A stretch of 64,000 bases of DNA from CAWVSB01 sp036960375 (lineage in GTDB: Bacteria; Pseudomonadota; Gammaproteobacteria; Pseudomonadales; CAWVSB01). This document shows, piece by piece, positions 41,897-50,497 of the stretch. The notes under the pieces were generated by a model, which saw only the letters and a program-made list of their open reading frames with translations, was not told the origin of the DNA and searched no databases. Where the stretch lies: assembly GCA_036960375.1 (NCBI GenBank), contig JBALVY010000001.1:682001-746000 (forward strand), given 5' to 3'. A program made the position numbers and the translations under genes. Position 1 is the first letter of the stretch. Each line of letters starts with the position of its first letter.

Positions 41897-42876
41897 GCTG
41901 CAAATTCCTTAAGGCAAAAATTAGAAAATAAATGGTCAATGGCGTGTAATTGCTCATCTGTCGATGACAATTGATTAAAACTTTGGCGAAACTCTCGCAG
42001 CTGATCTGTTGCGAGATACCAGCCAATATGCTTGCGGCTAATGCGGGTACCCATAAGCTCACCATAGTGCTGGTGCAGCGCGGTCATATGGGAAATAACG
42101 ATATTGTAAAGTTGATCTTGCGAGGGCGCGGCCAAGGTGGTGCCGTGCTCTAAATAATGATTAATTTGCGAAAAAAGCCAGGGTTGTCCTTGTGCTGCTC
42201 TGCCTAGCATAACGGCATCGGCCCCGGTGTACTGCAGTACGCGCGCTGCCTGCTGCGGGGTAGAAATATCCCCATTGGCAATTACAGGAATAGCGACCGC
42301 CTGTTTAATGGCTGCAATAGTGTCGTATTCAACATGGCCTTTGAAACGGCAAGCGCGGGTGCGTCCGTGGACTGCCAGCGCTTGAATACCTGAATCTTCT
42401 GCCAGTTTGGCAATCTCTACGCCGTTGCGGTTCTCTTTGTCCCAGCCTGTGCGAATCTTGAGTGTGACGGGGACGTCGACTGCATCGACAATTGTACTGA
42501 GTATCTGGCTTACCAGTTTTTGGTCACGTAACAGGGCAGAGCCGGCGGCCTTTTTACAGACTTTTTTGGCCGGGCAGCCCATGTTGATGTCAATGATCTG
42601 CGCGCCCAGATTCACGGCCTGCTGGGCCGCCGCGGCCATTTGCAACGGGTCGTTGCCGACTATCTGGACAGAGCGAGGCTCTGGCTCGGAGCGTCGTGGT
42701 AAGCGTGACTGTGATTTGCGGCTATGCCAAAGCTGCTGGTCGCTGGTGATCATTTCACCGGTGGTCAGGGCGGCACCATGCTGCCGGCAAATTGCGCGAA
42801 ACGGCAGGTCAGAAACGCCTGCCATTGGAGCGAGCAAGGCCTTGCCTGGCAATATGTAGGGGCCGATGGCGAGCAA
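41893..42876 (-). CDS. dusB: tRNA-dihydrouridine synthase B
   Basis: 327 residues, an FMN-dependent TIM barrel: LLAPMAGVSDLPFRAICRQHG at the N-terminus, IDINMGCPAKKVCKKAAGSALL with the catalytic cysteine, TLKIRTGWD, VHGRTRACRFKG and PVIANGDI. It reduces uridine in the D-loop of tRNA. It overlaps fis by 4 nt and lies 87 bp after the DUF3426 gene. Confidence 0.97.
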   Translation of the reverse strand: MLAIGPYILPGKALLAPMAGVSDLPFRAICRQHGAALTTGEMITSDQQLWHSRKSQSRLPRRSEPEPRSVQIVGNDPLQMAAAAQQAVNLGAQIIDINMGCPAKKVCKKAAGSALLRDQKLVSQILSTIVDAVDVPVTLKIRTGWDKENRNGVEIAKLAEDSGIQALAVHGRTRACRFKGHVEYDTIAAIKQAVAIPVIANGDISTPQQAARVLQYTGADAVMLGRAAQGQPWLFSQINHYLEHGTTLAAPSQDQLYNIVISHMTALHQHYGELMGTRISRKHIGWYLATDQLREFRQSFNQLSSTDEQLHAIDHLFSNFCLKEFAA

Positions 42877-42963
42877 CAGAGAACCTTTTTTGAGAGCTGT
42901 AAAAAAGGCGGCTATGATACCTGTAAGGTGTAATTCAGGAAAGCAAAATTGGTTATTTTTTCG

Positions 42964-44091
42964 TCAATTTTCTACGCTAGTGGAAGGCAGGCGCAAGTCA
43001 ATTTGAAAGCCGGTCGCATTATCGCCAGGACTCATTAATTCCAGCGATACATGCACAGGGATTGCAGGCGCCATTTCGGTGCTTCCTGCGACTTCGCCCA
43101 CTAAATAATCTTTCGGCTGGAAGGCCCGTTCGGCAACTAGCCCTCCCTGGGAGTCGGTAAAGGACAGGTAGACGCCTGGCCAGTGCTGCGGATATTGGGC
43201 GTTATTGGTGAGCATCAGATCGACAATAATTGCATTTTCATAGCTGGGGTGCTCCCTCACGACCAGATCGGTGGCGCTAAGTTGGGTCAAATCGAGTTGT
43301 GGCGGTAGTTGGCACTTTAGCAGTTGGCAGGCTTTAACATACAAGGGCCGATACTCGGGTTTTCTCGATAGATCCGCTCGTTCGTACCAGGCCAATTGAG
43401 CAGCCAGTGCCAATGCAGCCACAATGACCAGCGGCCAAAATAACCAACGCCAGGCTGAAGGTTTTCGGTCTTGCAGCTCAAATTCGATCGGCTCAGCTGT
43501 GACAGACTGCAGGTCAATATCATTATGGTCGTTTTGTTCCAGAGAGGCCGCTGTGATGGCTGCCGATGGCGGGGGGGAGAGCTCTGCAGCGGGCATTTCT
43601 GTGTCGACAATGGACTCAGGTTTAGCTTCGGCTACTGCCTCTGCCTCAGTCTCGAGCTCAGAATCCGATTCAGGTTCAGGTTCAGGTTCAGGTTCTGGTT
43701 CGGATTCCGCCTCGAACGCAAATTCTGGCTGCGAGGTGCGGGAGCTGGCGGTCTTTTTGAGTTTTAAATGCTCAGACAAATCGTCTGGAATGGGCAGGTC
43801 GGCTTCTCTCAATAAGTCGAGTACCCAGGCTTCGTCGTCTTCTATTTCTTCGGCCAGGTCGTGCAAGTCACCATCGTGGCTCGCTATATGGGGGTGGTCA
43901 AAAGGGTCTTCCCAGTCATCGGGGTCATCCTCTTCTACTGTAGGCAGCTGTATCCAATGCTCTTTTGCGAGAAAAACTTGCAGGCATGAGCCACAGCGAA
44001 CTGCGCCCCGGGCGGTGGCTAATTGTGCATCACTTACCCTGAACGCAGTTTGGCATTCGGGGCATTGGGTGATTTTTCGCTGATCAGCCAA
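42964..44091 (-). CDS. Zinc-ribbon and DUF3426 domain membrane protein
   Basis: 375 residues from TTG 44091, with AGGAG eight nt upstream; a TTG two codons earlier is too close to that site. An N-terminal zinc ribbon (TQCPECQTAF, VRCGSCLQVF) precedes a long acidic, low-complexity linker with SEPEPEPEPEPESDSE (encoded by a hexamer repeat at 43667-43708). A membrane helix follows (about 220-240), then a DUF3426 periplasmic domain (SATDLVVREHPSYENAIIVD, PVHVSLELMSPGDNATGF). It is the usual neighbour between prmA and dusB. The function is unknown. Confidence 0.85.
   Translation of the reverse strand: MADQRKITQCPECQTAFRVSDAQLATARGAVRCGSCLQVFLAKEHWIQLPTVEEDDPDDWEDPFDHPHIASHDGDLHDLAEEIEDDEAWVLDLLREADLPIPDDLSEHLKLKKTASSRTSQPEFAFEAESEPEPEPEPEPESDSELETEAEAVAEAKPESIVDTEMPAAELSPPPSAAITAASLEQNDHNDIDLQSVTAEPIEFELQDRKPSAWRWLFWPLVIVAALALAAQLAWYERADLSRKPEYRPLYVKACQLLKCQLPPQLDLTQLSATDLVVREHPSYENAIIVDLMLTNNAQYPQHWPGVYLSFTDSQGGLVAERAFQPKDYLVGEVAGSTEMAPAIPVHVSLELMSPGDNATGFQIDLRLPSTSVEN
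43667..43708. repeat. Hexanucleotide tandem repeat coding Glu-Pro/Glu-Ser run
   Basis: Seven consecutive six-base units, GATTCA, three GGTTCA, GGTTCT, GGTTCG and GATTCC, on the plus strand. They encode the acidic E-P repeats in the DUF3426 protein. Changes in copy number would keep the frame and only alter linker length. Confidence 0.8.
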
Positions 44092-44102
44092 ACACAAATC
44101 TC

Positions 44103-44981
44103 CTAACGACGTGTTCCATCCAATCGTACCCAGCCGTCGCGCTCGGTAGCAGGTGCAAGCTGTATCCAGGGAGCATAAGCGGCCGCTACCTGTTCTGCCT
44201 GCTGTGGCAATATGCCAGACAATACCAGCTGTCCGCCGGGTTTTACCAGCTGACTGATGATAGAAGAGAGTTCTATCAGCGGCCCTGCCAGTATATTGGC
44301 CAGTACTATATCGGCCTCGACGTCGGTCGCAAACTGATCCGGTACATAAGTGTGAAGCCGCTCACTTTGTATGCCATTGCGACGCGCATTTTCTTGCGTG
44401 GCAATTAGCGCCTGTGGGTCAATGTCGACACCGATAGCCTGTCTGGCGCCAAGTAATAGTGCGGCGACGGCGAGAACGCCGGAACCACAGCCATAATCAA
44501 TGATGTGTTTGTCGGTGCAATTGTTGGCATCAAGCCACTCCATGCAAAGCCCGGTAGTGGGGTGAGTCCCGCTGCCAAAAGCCAGCCCGGGGTCTAGCAT
44601 CAGGTTGACTGCAGTTGGCTCTGGTGGCTCTTGCCAGCTGGGGCAGATCCACAGTCGCTGGCCAAAGCACATAGCGTGGTAGTCAATCATCCACTCACGC
44701 TCCCAATCCTTGTCTTCCAGAATTTCTACTCGGTGCCTGGGCAGAGGGCCGCATAGGCCATCAAGTTGTACTAACAGGGACTGCATGTCTGTTTCGGCAT
44801 CAAACAAACCGGTTAAGCGTGTTTCGCTCCACAGCGGTGTGGTGCCGGGCAGGGGTTCGTAGATGGCCTGGTCGGCACGATCTTCAAATGTCACTGCCGA
44901 GCAGCCTAGCAGGAGCATAGCGTCCTCTAGTGCTTCACTCTGCGCGGGCTCAATTTCAAACTGTAGTTGGATCCAGGGCAT
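44103..44981 (-). CDS. prmA: Ribosomal protein L11 methyltransferase
   Basis: 292 residues from ATG 44981, so that the protein starts MPWIQLQFE as in the family; the in-frame start at 45035 adds 18 unrelated residues. Motifs: LMLDPGLAFGSGTHPTTGLC, the SAM-binding IIDYGCGSGVLAVAA and DIVLANILAGPL. It trimethylates ribosomal protein L11. It follows accC by 62 bp, as in Pseudomonas, and precedes the DUF3426 gene by 11 nt. Confidence 0.97.
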   Translation of the reverse strand: MPWIQLQFEIEPAQSEALEDAMLLLGCSAVTFEDRADQAIYEPLPGTTPLWSETRLTGLFDAETDMQSLLVQLDGLCGPLPRHRVEILEDKDWEREWMIDYHAMCFGQRLWICPSWQEPPEPTAVNLMLDPGLAFGSGTHPTTGLCMEWLDANNCTDKHIIDYGCGSGVLAVAALLLGARQAIGVDIDPQALIATQENARRNGIQSERLHTYVPDQFATDVEADIVLANILAGPLIELSSIISQLVKPGGQLVLSGILPQQAEQVAAAYAPWIQLAPATERDGWVRLDGTRR

Positions 44982-45043
44982 AGGGAACTCTGAACTGGTG
45001 CCTGTATGGGATGGCGTCGTATTGCGTGATGCCAATGGCGTGA

Positions 45044-46384
45044 TTACAGACCCAGTTTTTTCTCAAGATAATGGATATTAACGCCGCCCTTGCGGAAGGC
45101 TGTGTCACGAACCAGGTCGTAGTGCAGTGGCTGGTTGGTTCGGATTCCGTCCACCACCAATTCGTCCAAGGCATTACGCATACGATCGAGGGCTTCTTCT
45201 CTGGTCGCGCCATAGCTGATGACTTTGCCTATCAGCGAGTCATAATGCGGCGGCACGGTATAGCCGCTGTAGATGTGCGAATCCATTCGAATCCCATTGC
45301 CGCCGGGTGCGTGGTAGCGTTGTATCTTGCCGGGGCAGGGCATAAATGTTTTGGGGTCTTCAGCGTTGATACGGCATTCAAAAGCATGCCCCGTGAAGTT
45401 GATGTCTTCCTGTTTTAGTGTCAAGGGCTCACCACCGGCAATGCGTAGCTGCCATTTGACAATATCGACACCGGTGATCATCTCGGATACCGGGTGCTCT
45501 ACTTGCACTCGGGTATTCATCTCAATAAAGAAAAATTCGCCGTTCTCATAGAGAAATTCAAAAGTCCCAGCGCCCTTGTAGCCAATTTCAATGCAGGCGT
45601 CAGTACAGGATTTGGCTACCTTGGCTCGAATATCATCTGGAATACCGGGCGCAGGCGCCTCTTCCAGTACTTTCTGGTGACGTCGTTGGAGGGAACAATC
45701 GCGATCACCAAGATGTATGGCATTACCCTGACCGTCGGCAAGGATCTGAATTTCTACATGGCGTGGTGTCTCGAGAAACTTCTCCATATACACCGTATCG
45801 TCGCCGAACGCCGCTTTGGCTTCTGAACGCGTGACATAAACAGCATTTTTCAGGTGGGCCTCACTGTGTACGGTGCGCATGCCACGTCCGCCGCCGCCGG
45901 AAGCAGCCTTAATGATGATCGGGTAGCCTATACGACGAGCAATAGCAGCTATTTCGTCGTTATCATCACCTAAGGGTCCGTCCGAGCCAGGAACGGTGGG
46001 AACACCGACTTTTTTCATCGCCTTAATAGCCGACACCTTGTCGCCCATCAAGCGGATAACATCCGCATCAGGTCCAATAAAAGTAAACCCGCTATTGGCA
46101 ACTTGTTCGGCAAAGTCAGCGTTTTCCGCAAGAAAACCATAGCCGGGATGAATGCCCACGGCATCGGTCACTTCGGCGGCGGCGATAATTGCCGGCACGT
46201 TCAAATAACTTTTGGGAGACGGGGCAGGGCCAATACAAATAGATTCATCTGCCAGGCGGACATGCATTAATTCTCTATCTGCGGTTGAATGAACTGCCAC
46301 CGTGCGAATACCCAATTCCTTGCATGCGCGCAAGATTCGCAGTGCTATTTCTCCACGGTTGGCGATAACCACTTTATCCAGCAT
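45044..46384 (-). CDS. accC: Acetyl-CoA carboxylase biotin carboxylase subunit
   Basis: 446 residues of the ATP-grasp biotin carboxylase family: KVVIANRGEIALRILRACKE, KAASGGGGRGMRTV (glycine-rich ATP loop), EMNTRVQVEHPVSEMITGVD and the C-terminal YDSLIGKVISYGATREEA. It carboxylates biotin on AccB for fatty-acid synthesis. It follows accB by 85 bp. The AccA and AccD subunits are not in this window. Confidence 0.98.
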   Translation of the reverse strand: MLDKVVIANRGEIALRILRACKELGIRTVAVHSTADRELMHVRLADESICIGPAPSPKSYLNVPAIIAAAEVTDAVGIHPGYGFLAENADFAEQVANSGFTFIGPDADVIRLMGDKVSAIKAMKKVGVPTVPGSDGPLGDDNDEIAAIARRIGYPIIIKAASGGGGRGMRTVHSEAHLKNAVYVTRSEAKAAFGDDTVYMEKFLETPRHVEIQILADGQGNAIHLGDRDCSLQRRHQKVLEEAPAPGIPDDIRAKVAKSCTDACIEIGYKGAGTFEFLYENGEFFFIEMNTRVQVEHPVSEMITGVDIVKWQLRIAGGEPLTLKQEDINFTGHAFECRINAEDPKTFMPCPGKIQRYHAPGGNGIRMDSHIYSGYTVPPHYDSLIGKVISYGATREEALDRMRNALDELVVDGIRTNQPLHYDLVRDTAFRKGGVNIHYLEKKLGL

Positions 46385-46469
46385 GGTGGAATAAACCTCT
46401 TTTAGTGCCGATCATCATCGGGCTTCCTGCTGCAGGCTAATGCTGCGAACTACAGCAAGATCAATCTAT

Positions 46470-46919
46470 CTAGACAATGGTGACCAATGGTTGGTCAAAT
46501 TCGACCGAGTCGCCATCGTCTACCAGTATCGCCTCAACCACGCCGGCTTTATCGGCTTCGATCTGGTTCATCATTTTCATTGCTTCAATAATGCAAATAA
46601 TGTCGCCGACCTTGACGTGTTGACCGGCCTCAATAAATACAGGAGAGCCCGGAGAGGGAGATCGATAGAATGTACCCACCATGGGTGAACTAACTACATG
46701 GCCAGTGATGGCCGGCGCTGCCGTAGCAGCCGGAGTTTCAGGGGCAATCACCGCCACCGGAGCTGGTGCAGCGGCGACAGGTGCAGCCATAACGGGAGCT
46801 TGTCCACGCCCACTATTGCGACTGATGCGAACAGATTCTTCGCCTTCCTTGATCTCCAGTTCATCGATATTGGATTCTTCCAATAGTTCGATGAGCTTTT
46901 TGACTTTGCGGATATCCAT
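46470..46919 (-). CDS. accB: Biotin carboxyl carrier protein of acetyl-CoA carboxylase
   Basis: 149 residues. The N-terminal MDIRKVKKLIELLEESNIDELEI helix pair is followed by an Ala/Pro-rich linker (about 38-75) and the C-terminal biotinyl domain with EAMKMMNQIE, the lysine receiving biotin near residue 115. It carries the carboxyl group between AccC and the transferase. It lies 16 nt after aroQ. Confidence 0.98.
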   Translation of the reverse strand: MDIRKVKKLIELLEESNIDELEIKEGEESVRISRNSGRGQAPVMAAPVAAAPAPVAVIAPETPAATAAPAITGHVVSSPMVGTFYRSPSPGSPVFIEAGQHVKVGDIICIIEAMKMMNQIEADKAGVVEAILVDDGDSVEFDQPLVTIV

Positions 46920-46935
46920 GGTGGGATAATCTCCT

Positions 46936-47382
46936 TTAGTTGGTATTCGCCAGCTGGCTCATCGCAGCACTCAGTGCCAGCTCGTAGCCCTGGGCACCCA
47001 ACCCACAGATCACGCCTTCGGCAATATCGGAAAAATAGGATAACTGGCGGAATTCTTCGCGTGCATGCACATTAGAAAGATGCACTTCTATAAAGGGGAT
47101 ATTGACCGCCGACAGCGCATCACGCAGTGCAACACTGGTGTGAGTAAATGCTGCAGGGTTGAAAATAATATAATGGACCTCTTCCCGACTGGCATCGTGA
47201 ATACGTTCAATTAGTTCGTATTCGGCATTGCTTTGCAGCGATAGCAGGTGATGTCCTGCAGTCCGTGCTTGCTCGGCCAGTGAATTGTCGATATCAGCTA
47301 GAGTGGTAGCGCCATAAATCTCTGGCTCACGAGAGCCTAGCAGGTTCAGGTTGGGGCCGTGTAATACCAGTATGCTTGCCAT
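46936..47382 (-). CDS. aroQ: Type II 3-dehydroquinate dehydratase
   Basis: 148 residues: ILVLHGPNLNLLGSREPEIYG with the catalytic Tyr (near 24), LLSLQSNAEYELIERIHDA, IIFNPAAFTHTSVALRDA and PFIEVHLSNVHAREEFR. It dehydrates 3-dehydroquinate in the shikimate pathway, which leads to the tryptophan precursor chorismate used by trpEG in this window. It is the first of the aroQ-accB-accC run. Confidence 0.97.
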   Translation of the reverse strand: MASILVLHGPNLNLLGSREPEIYGATTLADIDNSLAEQARTAGHHLLSLQSNAEYELIERIHDASREEVHYIIFNPAAFTHTSVALRDALSAVNIPFIEVHLSNVHAREEFRQLSYFSDIAEGVICGLGAQGYELALSAAMSQLANTN

Positions 47383-47519
47383 GTGTCGCAGGTTCCCAGC
47401 GCCGTTTAAATGATCGTTCGATTCTGCTACAAATGACCTTATTCGTCTATCGCTTTGTTGATTTTATCGACGTTTGACGGGAATTCGCTGCCTGATTGGC
47501 GAAGTTCTGACTGGCTGGC

Positions 47520-49211
47520 TTATAGCTCAGCCAGTGCTGCTGCCACGTTAGTCTGCGTCAACAGCTGGGGTAGCATCAGGGCGGGGCGATCGGGATCCGC
47601 CGGATATAACAAATATAGCGGAATGCCAGAGCGGCCGTATTCTTCTAGTAAGGCCGATATGGCAGGGTTGTAGCGAGTCCAGTCAGCTTTTATATAGACT
47701 ACACCTTTATCGTCAAAGGCCTTTGCTGTGGTTTCTGTGCCCAGTACCAGACGCTCGTTGGCGATACAGGTAATACACCAATCGGCAGTGACATTGACAA
47801 AAACGGAGTGGCCCTCGTTACGCAGTCGGGTAATTTGCTCACGCTGGAAGCTGTCTGCGCCCGGTTGGTCATCGTGGCTTGTGCTCAGGGAAGGATGTAG
47901 CAGGCTGGCCAGCACAATCGCTAGCAGCAATGGCTTGCTGAGCCGTGATGATTTGCCTGTTGGCCACCAGGCCGCAAGTGCTAATAATAAACAGCCTACC
48001 AGAACAAGACTGACACCCGATGTGCCGGTTTGTCCGCTGAGTACGCTGAGAAGCCAGATGGCAGTGGCGAGTAGCGGGAAAGCCATGGCTTGTTTGAAAC
48101 GTTCCATCCACAGCCCGGGTTGTGGCAGCCAGCGTCCCAGCTTGGGTAAGTGGCTGAGTAATACAAAGGGAAAAGCCATGCCGGCGCCAAGGAAGGCAAA
48201 TATAATCAGCGCTGCCAGCCACGATTGAGTCATCGCAAAGCCCAAGGCTGAACCCATAAAGGGTGCGGTACAAGGGCTGGCTACGGTGGTGGCGAGTACG
48301 CCAGTAAAAAATGAGCCAGTGTGGCCGCTTTTTTCAGTCAGTTTTTGGCCAATGCCCATAAAGCGATTGCCTAGCTCCAGCAGACCCATAAGGCTCAGTG
48401 CTAAAACAAAAAACAAATAGGTCAGAGCGGCGACAAACCAGGGTGCTTGTAGTTGAAAGCCCCAGCCGATAGCCTGACCTGCGGCCTTTAGCGTGATCAG
48501 GATGGCGGCAATAAGCACAAAGCTGCTGATGACCCCTGCTGCATAAAACCAGCCATGGCTGCGCAGGCTGTTGGCGGGCGCCTGAGCAAAACCCAATACT
48601 TTGAGAGTGAGTATAGGCAGTACGCATGGCATCAGATTAAGAATAATACCGCCGGCAAAGGCCAGCGCAGCCGCCAGCCAAAGGCCCATGTTTTGATCTT
48701 TTTTAGCAGGGCTTTCAATTTTAGGCCTGGACGGGTCGGGCAGTTCTGTTATCAGGTTTGTTGACAGGTCAATGTCAAACCATTGTTTGCGCGGGGGATA
48801 GCACAATCCTGCATCTGCACAGCCCTGGGACTTCAGCTCAAGCCTGATGCGTTTGCTGCCGTTGAGGCCACTAATGACCATATTTGCGTTGTTATAAAAT
48901 ACCTCGACATCGCCGAAGTATTCATCGGTCTTGGCCAGGCCGGGTTCTATTTGCAGGTCGTGGGTTCTATCTACGCCCTCTATTTTGACTGCAAATTGAT
49001 GCCGGTAAAGATAATAATCTTCGGCAATAGACCAGCTCAGCTGTAGTTCATCATCAGCAGGTAAGATAATCACCTGGTAGGCTTCGTCCACGGGTAAAAA
49101 AACCGGGCCCTGCTGTAAGGTGTTTGCCTGGGAGAACAAATTTTGGGCGCTGCTTGAGGCGCATATAAAGATGAAAAGCAGGCAAATTGCCCTGAGCCAG
49201 TGGTTCAACAT
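47520..49211 (-). CDS. dsbD: Thiol:disulfide interchange protein DsbD
   Basis: 563 residues with a signal peptide (about 1-22). The N-terminal periplasmic domain contains the reactive pair in SQGCADAGLCYPPRKQWFD. The membrane domain of eight helices has conserved cysteines in LMPCVLPILTLKVLGFAQ and ATTVASPCTAPFMGSALGF. The C-terminal thioredoxin-like domain has the CxxC in VNVTADWCITCIANE. It passes electrons from cytoplasmic thioredoxin to the periplasm, for example for cytochrome c maturation. Its place before aroQ matches Pseudomonas. Confidence 0.96.
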   Translation of the reverse strand: MLNHWLRAICLLFIFICASSSAQNLFSQANTLQQGPVFLPVDEAYQVIILPADDELQLSWSIAEDYYLYRHQFAVKIEGVDRTHDLQIEPGLAKTDEYFGDVEVFYNNANMVISGLNGSKRIRLELKSQGCADAGLCYPPRKQWFDIDLSTNLITELPDPSRPKIESPAKKDQNMGLWLAAALAFAGGIILNLMPCVLPILTLKVLGFAQAPANSLRSHGWFYAAGVISSFVLIAAILITLKAAGQAIGWGFQLQAPWFVAALTYLFFVLALSLMGLLELGNRFMGIGQKLTEKSGHTGSFFTGVLATTVASPCTAPFMGSALGFAMTQSWLAALIIFAFLGAGMAFPFVLLSHLPKLGRWLPQPGLWMERFKQAMAFPLLATAIWLLSVLSGQTGTSGVSLVLVGCLLLALAAWWPTGKSSRLSKPLLLAIVLASLLHPSLSTSHDDQPGADSFQREQITRLRNEGHSVFVNVTADWCITCIANERLVLGTETTAKAFDDKGVVYIKADWTRYNPAISALLEEYGRSGIPLYLLYPADPDRPALMLPQLLTQTNVAAALAEL

Positions 49212-49254
49212 GGTTGTCTTGCCGTCACTAATGAATTTTACTAATGTATTGGAG

Positions 49255-49272
49255 GCTATCTGCTAAGATAGC
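49255..49272. repeat. Perfect 7-bp inverted repeat between dsbD and lipoprotein gene
   Basis: GCTATCT and AGATAGC flank a four-base loop in the short divergent spacer, 33 bp before the lipoprotein start. It could be an operator or part of the promoter (it contains TAAGAT), or a hairpin in the 5' leader. Confidence 0.35.
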
Positions 49273-49304
49273 GCCCCGTTTTATTGATCTACAGGTGTTA
49301 TTGT

Positions 49305-50054
49305 ATGCGATTCGTACTGGCTTTACTGCTGGCAATTGGCTTGGTTGCCTGCGGAACTAATCCACAGCAGTCCTCGGTACCTGTTGTCAGCCCTGAGCCA
49401 TCGGTTCAGGTCCAGGTTCAGTATACGGTTGATGAGCTTGATAGCCGGGCCGAGCGTGCCTGGTTGCGCGAACGACTGGTTGCACCGACGCATGATAATG
49501 TCTTGAGTTACTACCATCGGATTCTGGCTCAGGATAAAAGTAATGCCGCGGCCCATGACGGGATGTTACGTTTGGCGCGGGTTTATCAGCAGCGTGCAGA
49601 GATAGCGATTGATAATCGCCGCCTTGATGATTACCACGAGGCGATGAAATGGCTGGAGAAAATTGCCCCCAAGTCGCCGGTACTCGCCGTATTACAGGCC
49701 CGCGAACCAAAAGACAAACCAGCTGAACCTAAGGCCAAGTCCGCTAAATCAAAAACCAGAGCCTCCCTGACCGCAACGGTAACAGCTGGAGATAAACGGG
49801 TTATGTTGTCGACAAAAGATGTATCAAATCGCAATGCAAGAGCTGTCAAGGTGATCTCCGAGACGGCGAGAAGGGCTCAGGCGATGGAGTCCCGTGTGAT
49901 TATCACTGCTCGCAACGATTCAGAAGGCCGTTGGATTTATCAGGAAATGCGCAAAGCCTCGACCGGTGACTATCTATTTCGAGCGAATATTGTTCGAGCC
50001 AGCAAACCCACCATTGAACTACTGGATTACCCCGGTAATGGCGGTGCCCAATGA
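49305..50054 (+). CDS. Predicted lipoprotein of unknown function
   Basis: 249 residues from ATG 49305 (AGGTG upstream), giving a lipoprotein signal with lipobox LVAC, Cys17. Residues ~55-135 look like tetratricopeptide-type helices (LSYYHRILAQDKSNAAAHDGMLRLARVY, EAMKWLEKIAPKSP). A Lys/Ala-rich linker leads to a C-terminal domain (about 175-245, SRVIITARNDSEGRWIYQEM). It should be anchored to the outer or inner membrane. The stop overlaps the PCu(A)C start by 4 nt, so they form an operon. Confidence 0.75.
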   Translation: MRFVLALLLAIGLVACGTNPQQSSVPVVSPEPSVQVQVQYTVDELDSRAERAWLRERLVAPTHDNVLSYYHRILAQDKSNAAAHDGMLRLARVYQQRAEIAIDNRRLDDYHEAMKWLEKIAPKSPVLAVLQAREPKDKPAEPKAKSAKSKTRASLTATVTAGDKRVMLSTKDVSNRNARAVKVISETARRAQAMESRVIITARNDSEGRWIYQEMRKASTGDYLFRANIVRASKPTIELLDYPGNGGAQ

Positions 50055-50497
50055 GCGTATTTCGATGCTTACTGGTTCTCTTGATGGCTCTGTGGGTACC
50101 CCTTGCCTCGGCCCAGCTGGAAATCAGCGATGGCTTTATTCGTGGCCTACCGCCGGGACAATCTACAACCGCTGCGTTTATGACACTGCATAATCCAGGT
50201 ACGGAGCCGGTGGTGCTGGTCGGCGGACGTTCCGATATTGCCGCGGCGCTGGAAGTGCATGGACATCAACACACTGATGGCATGATGCGGATGAGGCCTG
50301 TCCCTGAGTTTGAGATAGCGGCTGGCAGCACACGAGTTTTATCCCCCGGCTCCTATCATTTGATGATAATTGGGCTTAATCGGGTGTTGGTTGATGGGGA
50401 CAAGGCCGATTTGGTGTTAATCTTCGCTGATGGAAAGGAGCAGGCTTTAACGCTTCCGGTTCAAAGTGTTTTAAAGGAGGGCCATAATGGCCATTAA
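50051..50497 (+). CDS. Copper chaperone PCu(A)C family protein
   Basis: 148 residues with a signal peptide (1-21, ending ASA). The copper-binding pattern is visible: EVHGHQHTDGMMRM with His70 and Met79/Met81, then PGSYHLMIIGL with His103 and Met105. PCu(A)C proteins deliver Cu(I) to cytochrome oxidase in the periplasm. The extra histidines at 72 and 74, and the C-terminal GHNGH, may add copper affinity. It overlaps the preceding lipoprotein gene (GTGA-type overlap) and the next gene by 11 nt. No cytochrome oxidase genes lie nearby. Confidence 0.85.
   Translation: MSVFRCLLVLLMALWVPLASAQLEISDGFIRGLPPGQSTTAAFMTLHNPGTEPVVLVGGRSDIAAALEVHGHQHTDGMMRMRPVPEFEIAAGSTRVLSPGSYHLMIIGLNRVLVDGDKADLVLIFADGKEQALTLPVQSVLKEGHNGH

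Noticed and set aside
43424..44083. Long serine-rich plus-strand frame of 219 codons
   Set aside because: It is the antisense of the acidic, low-complexity DUF3426 gene; repetitive codons remove stops on the other strand. No ribosome site and no family features.
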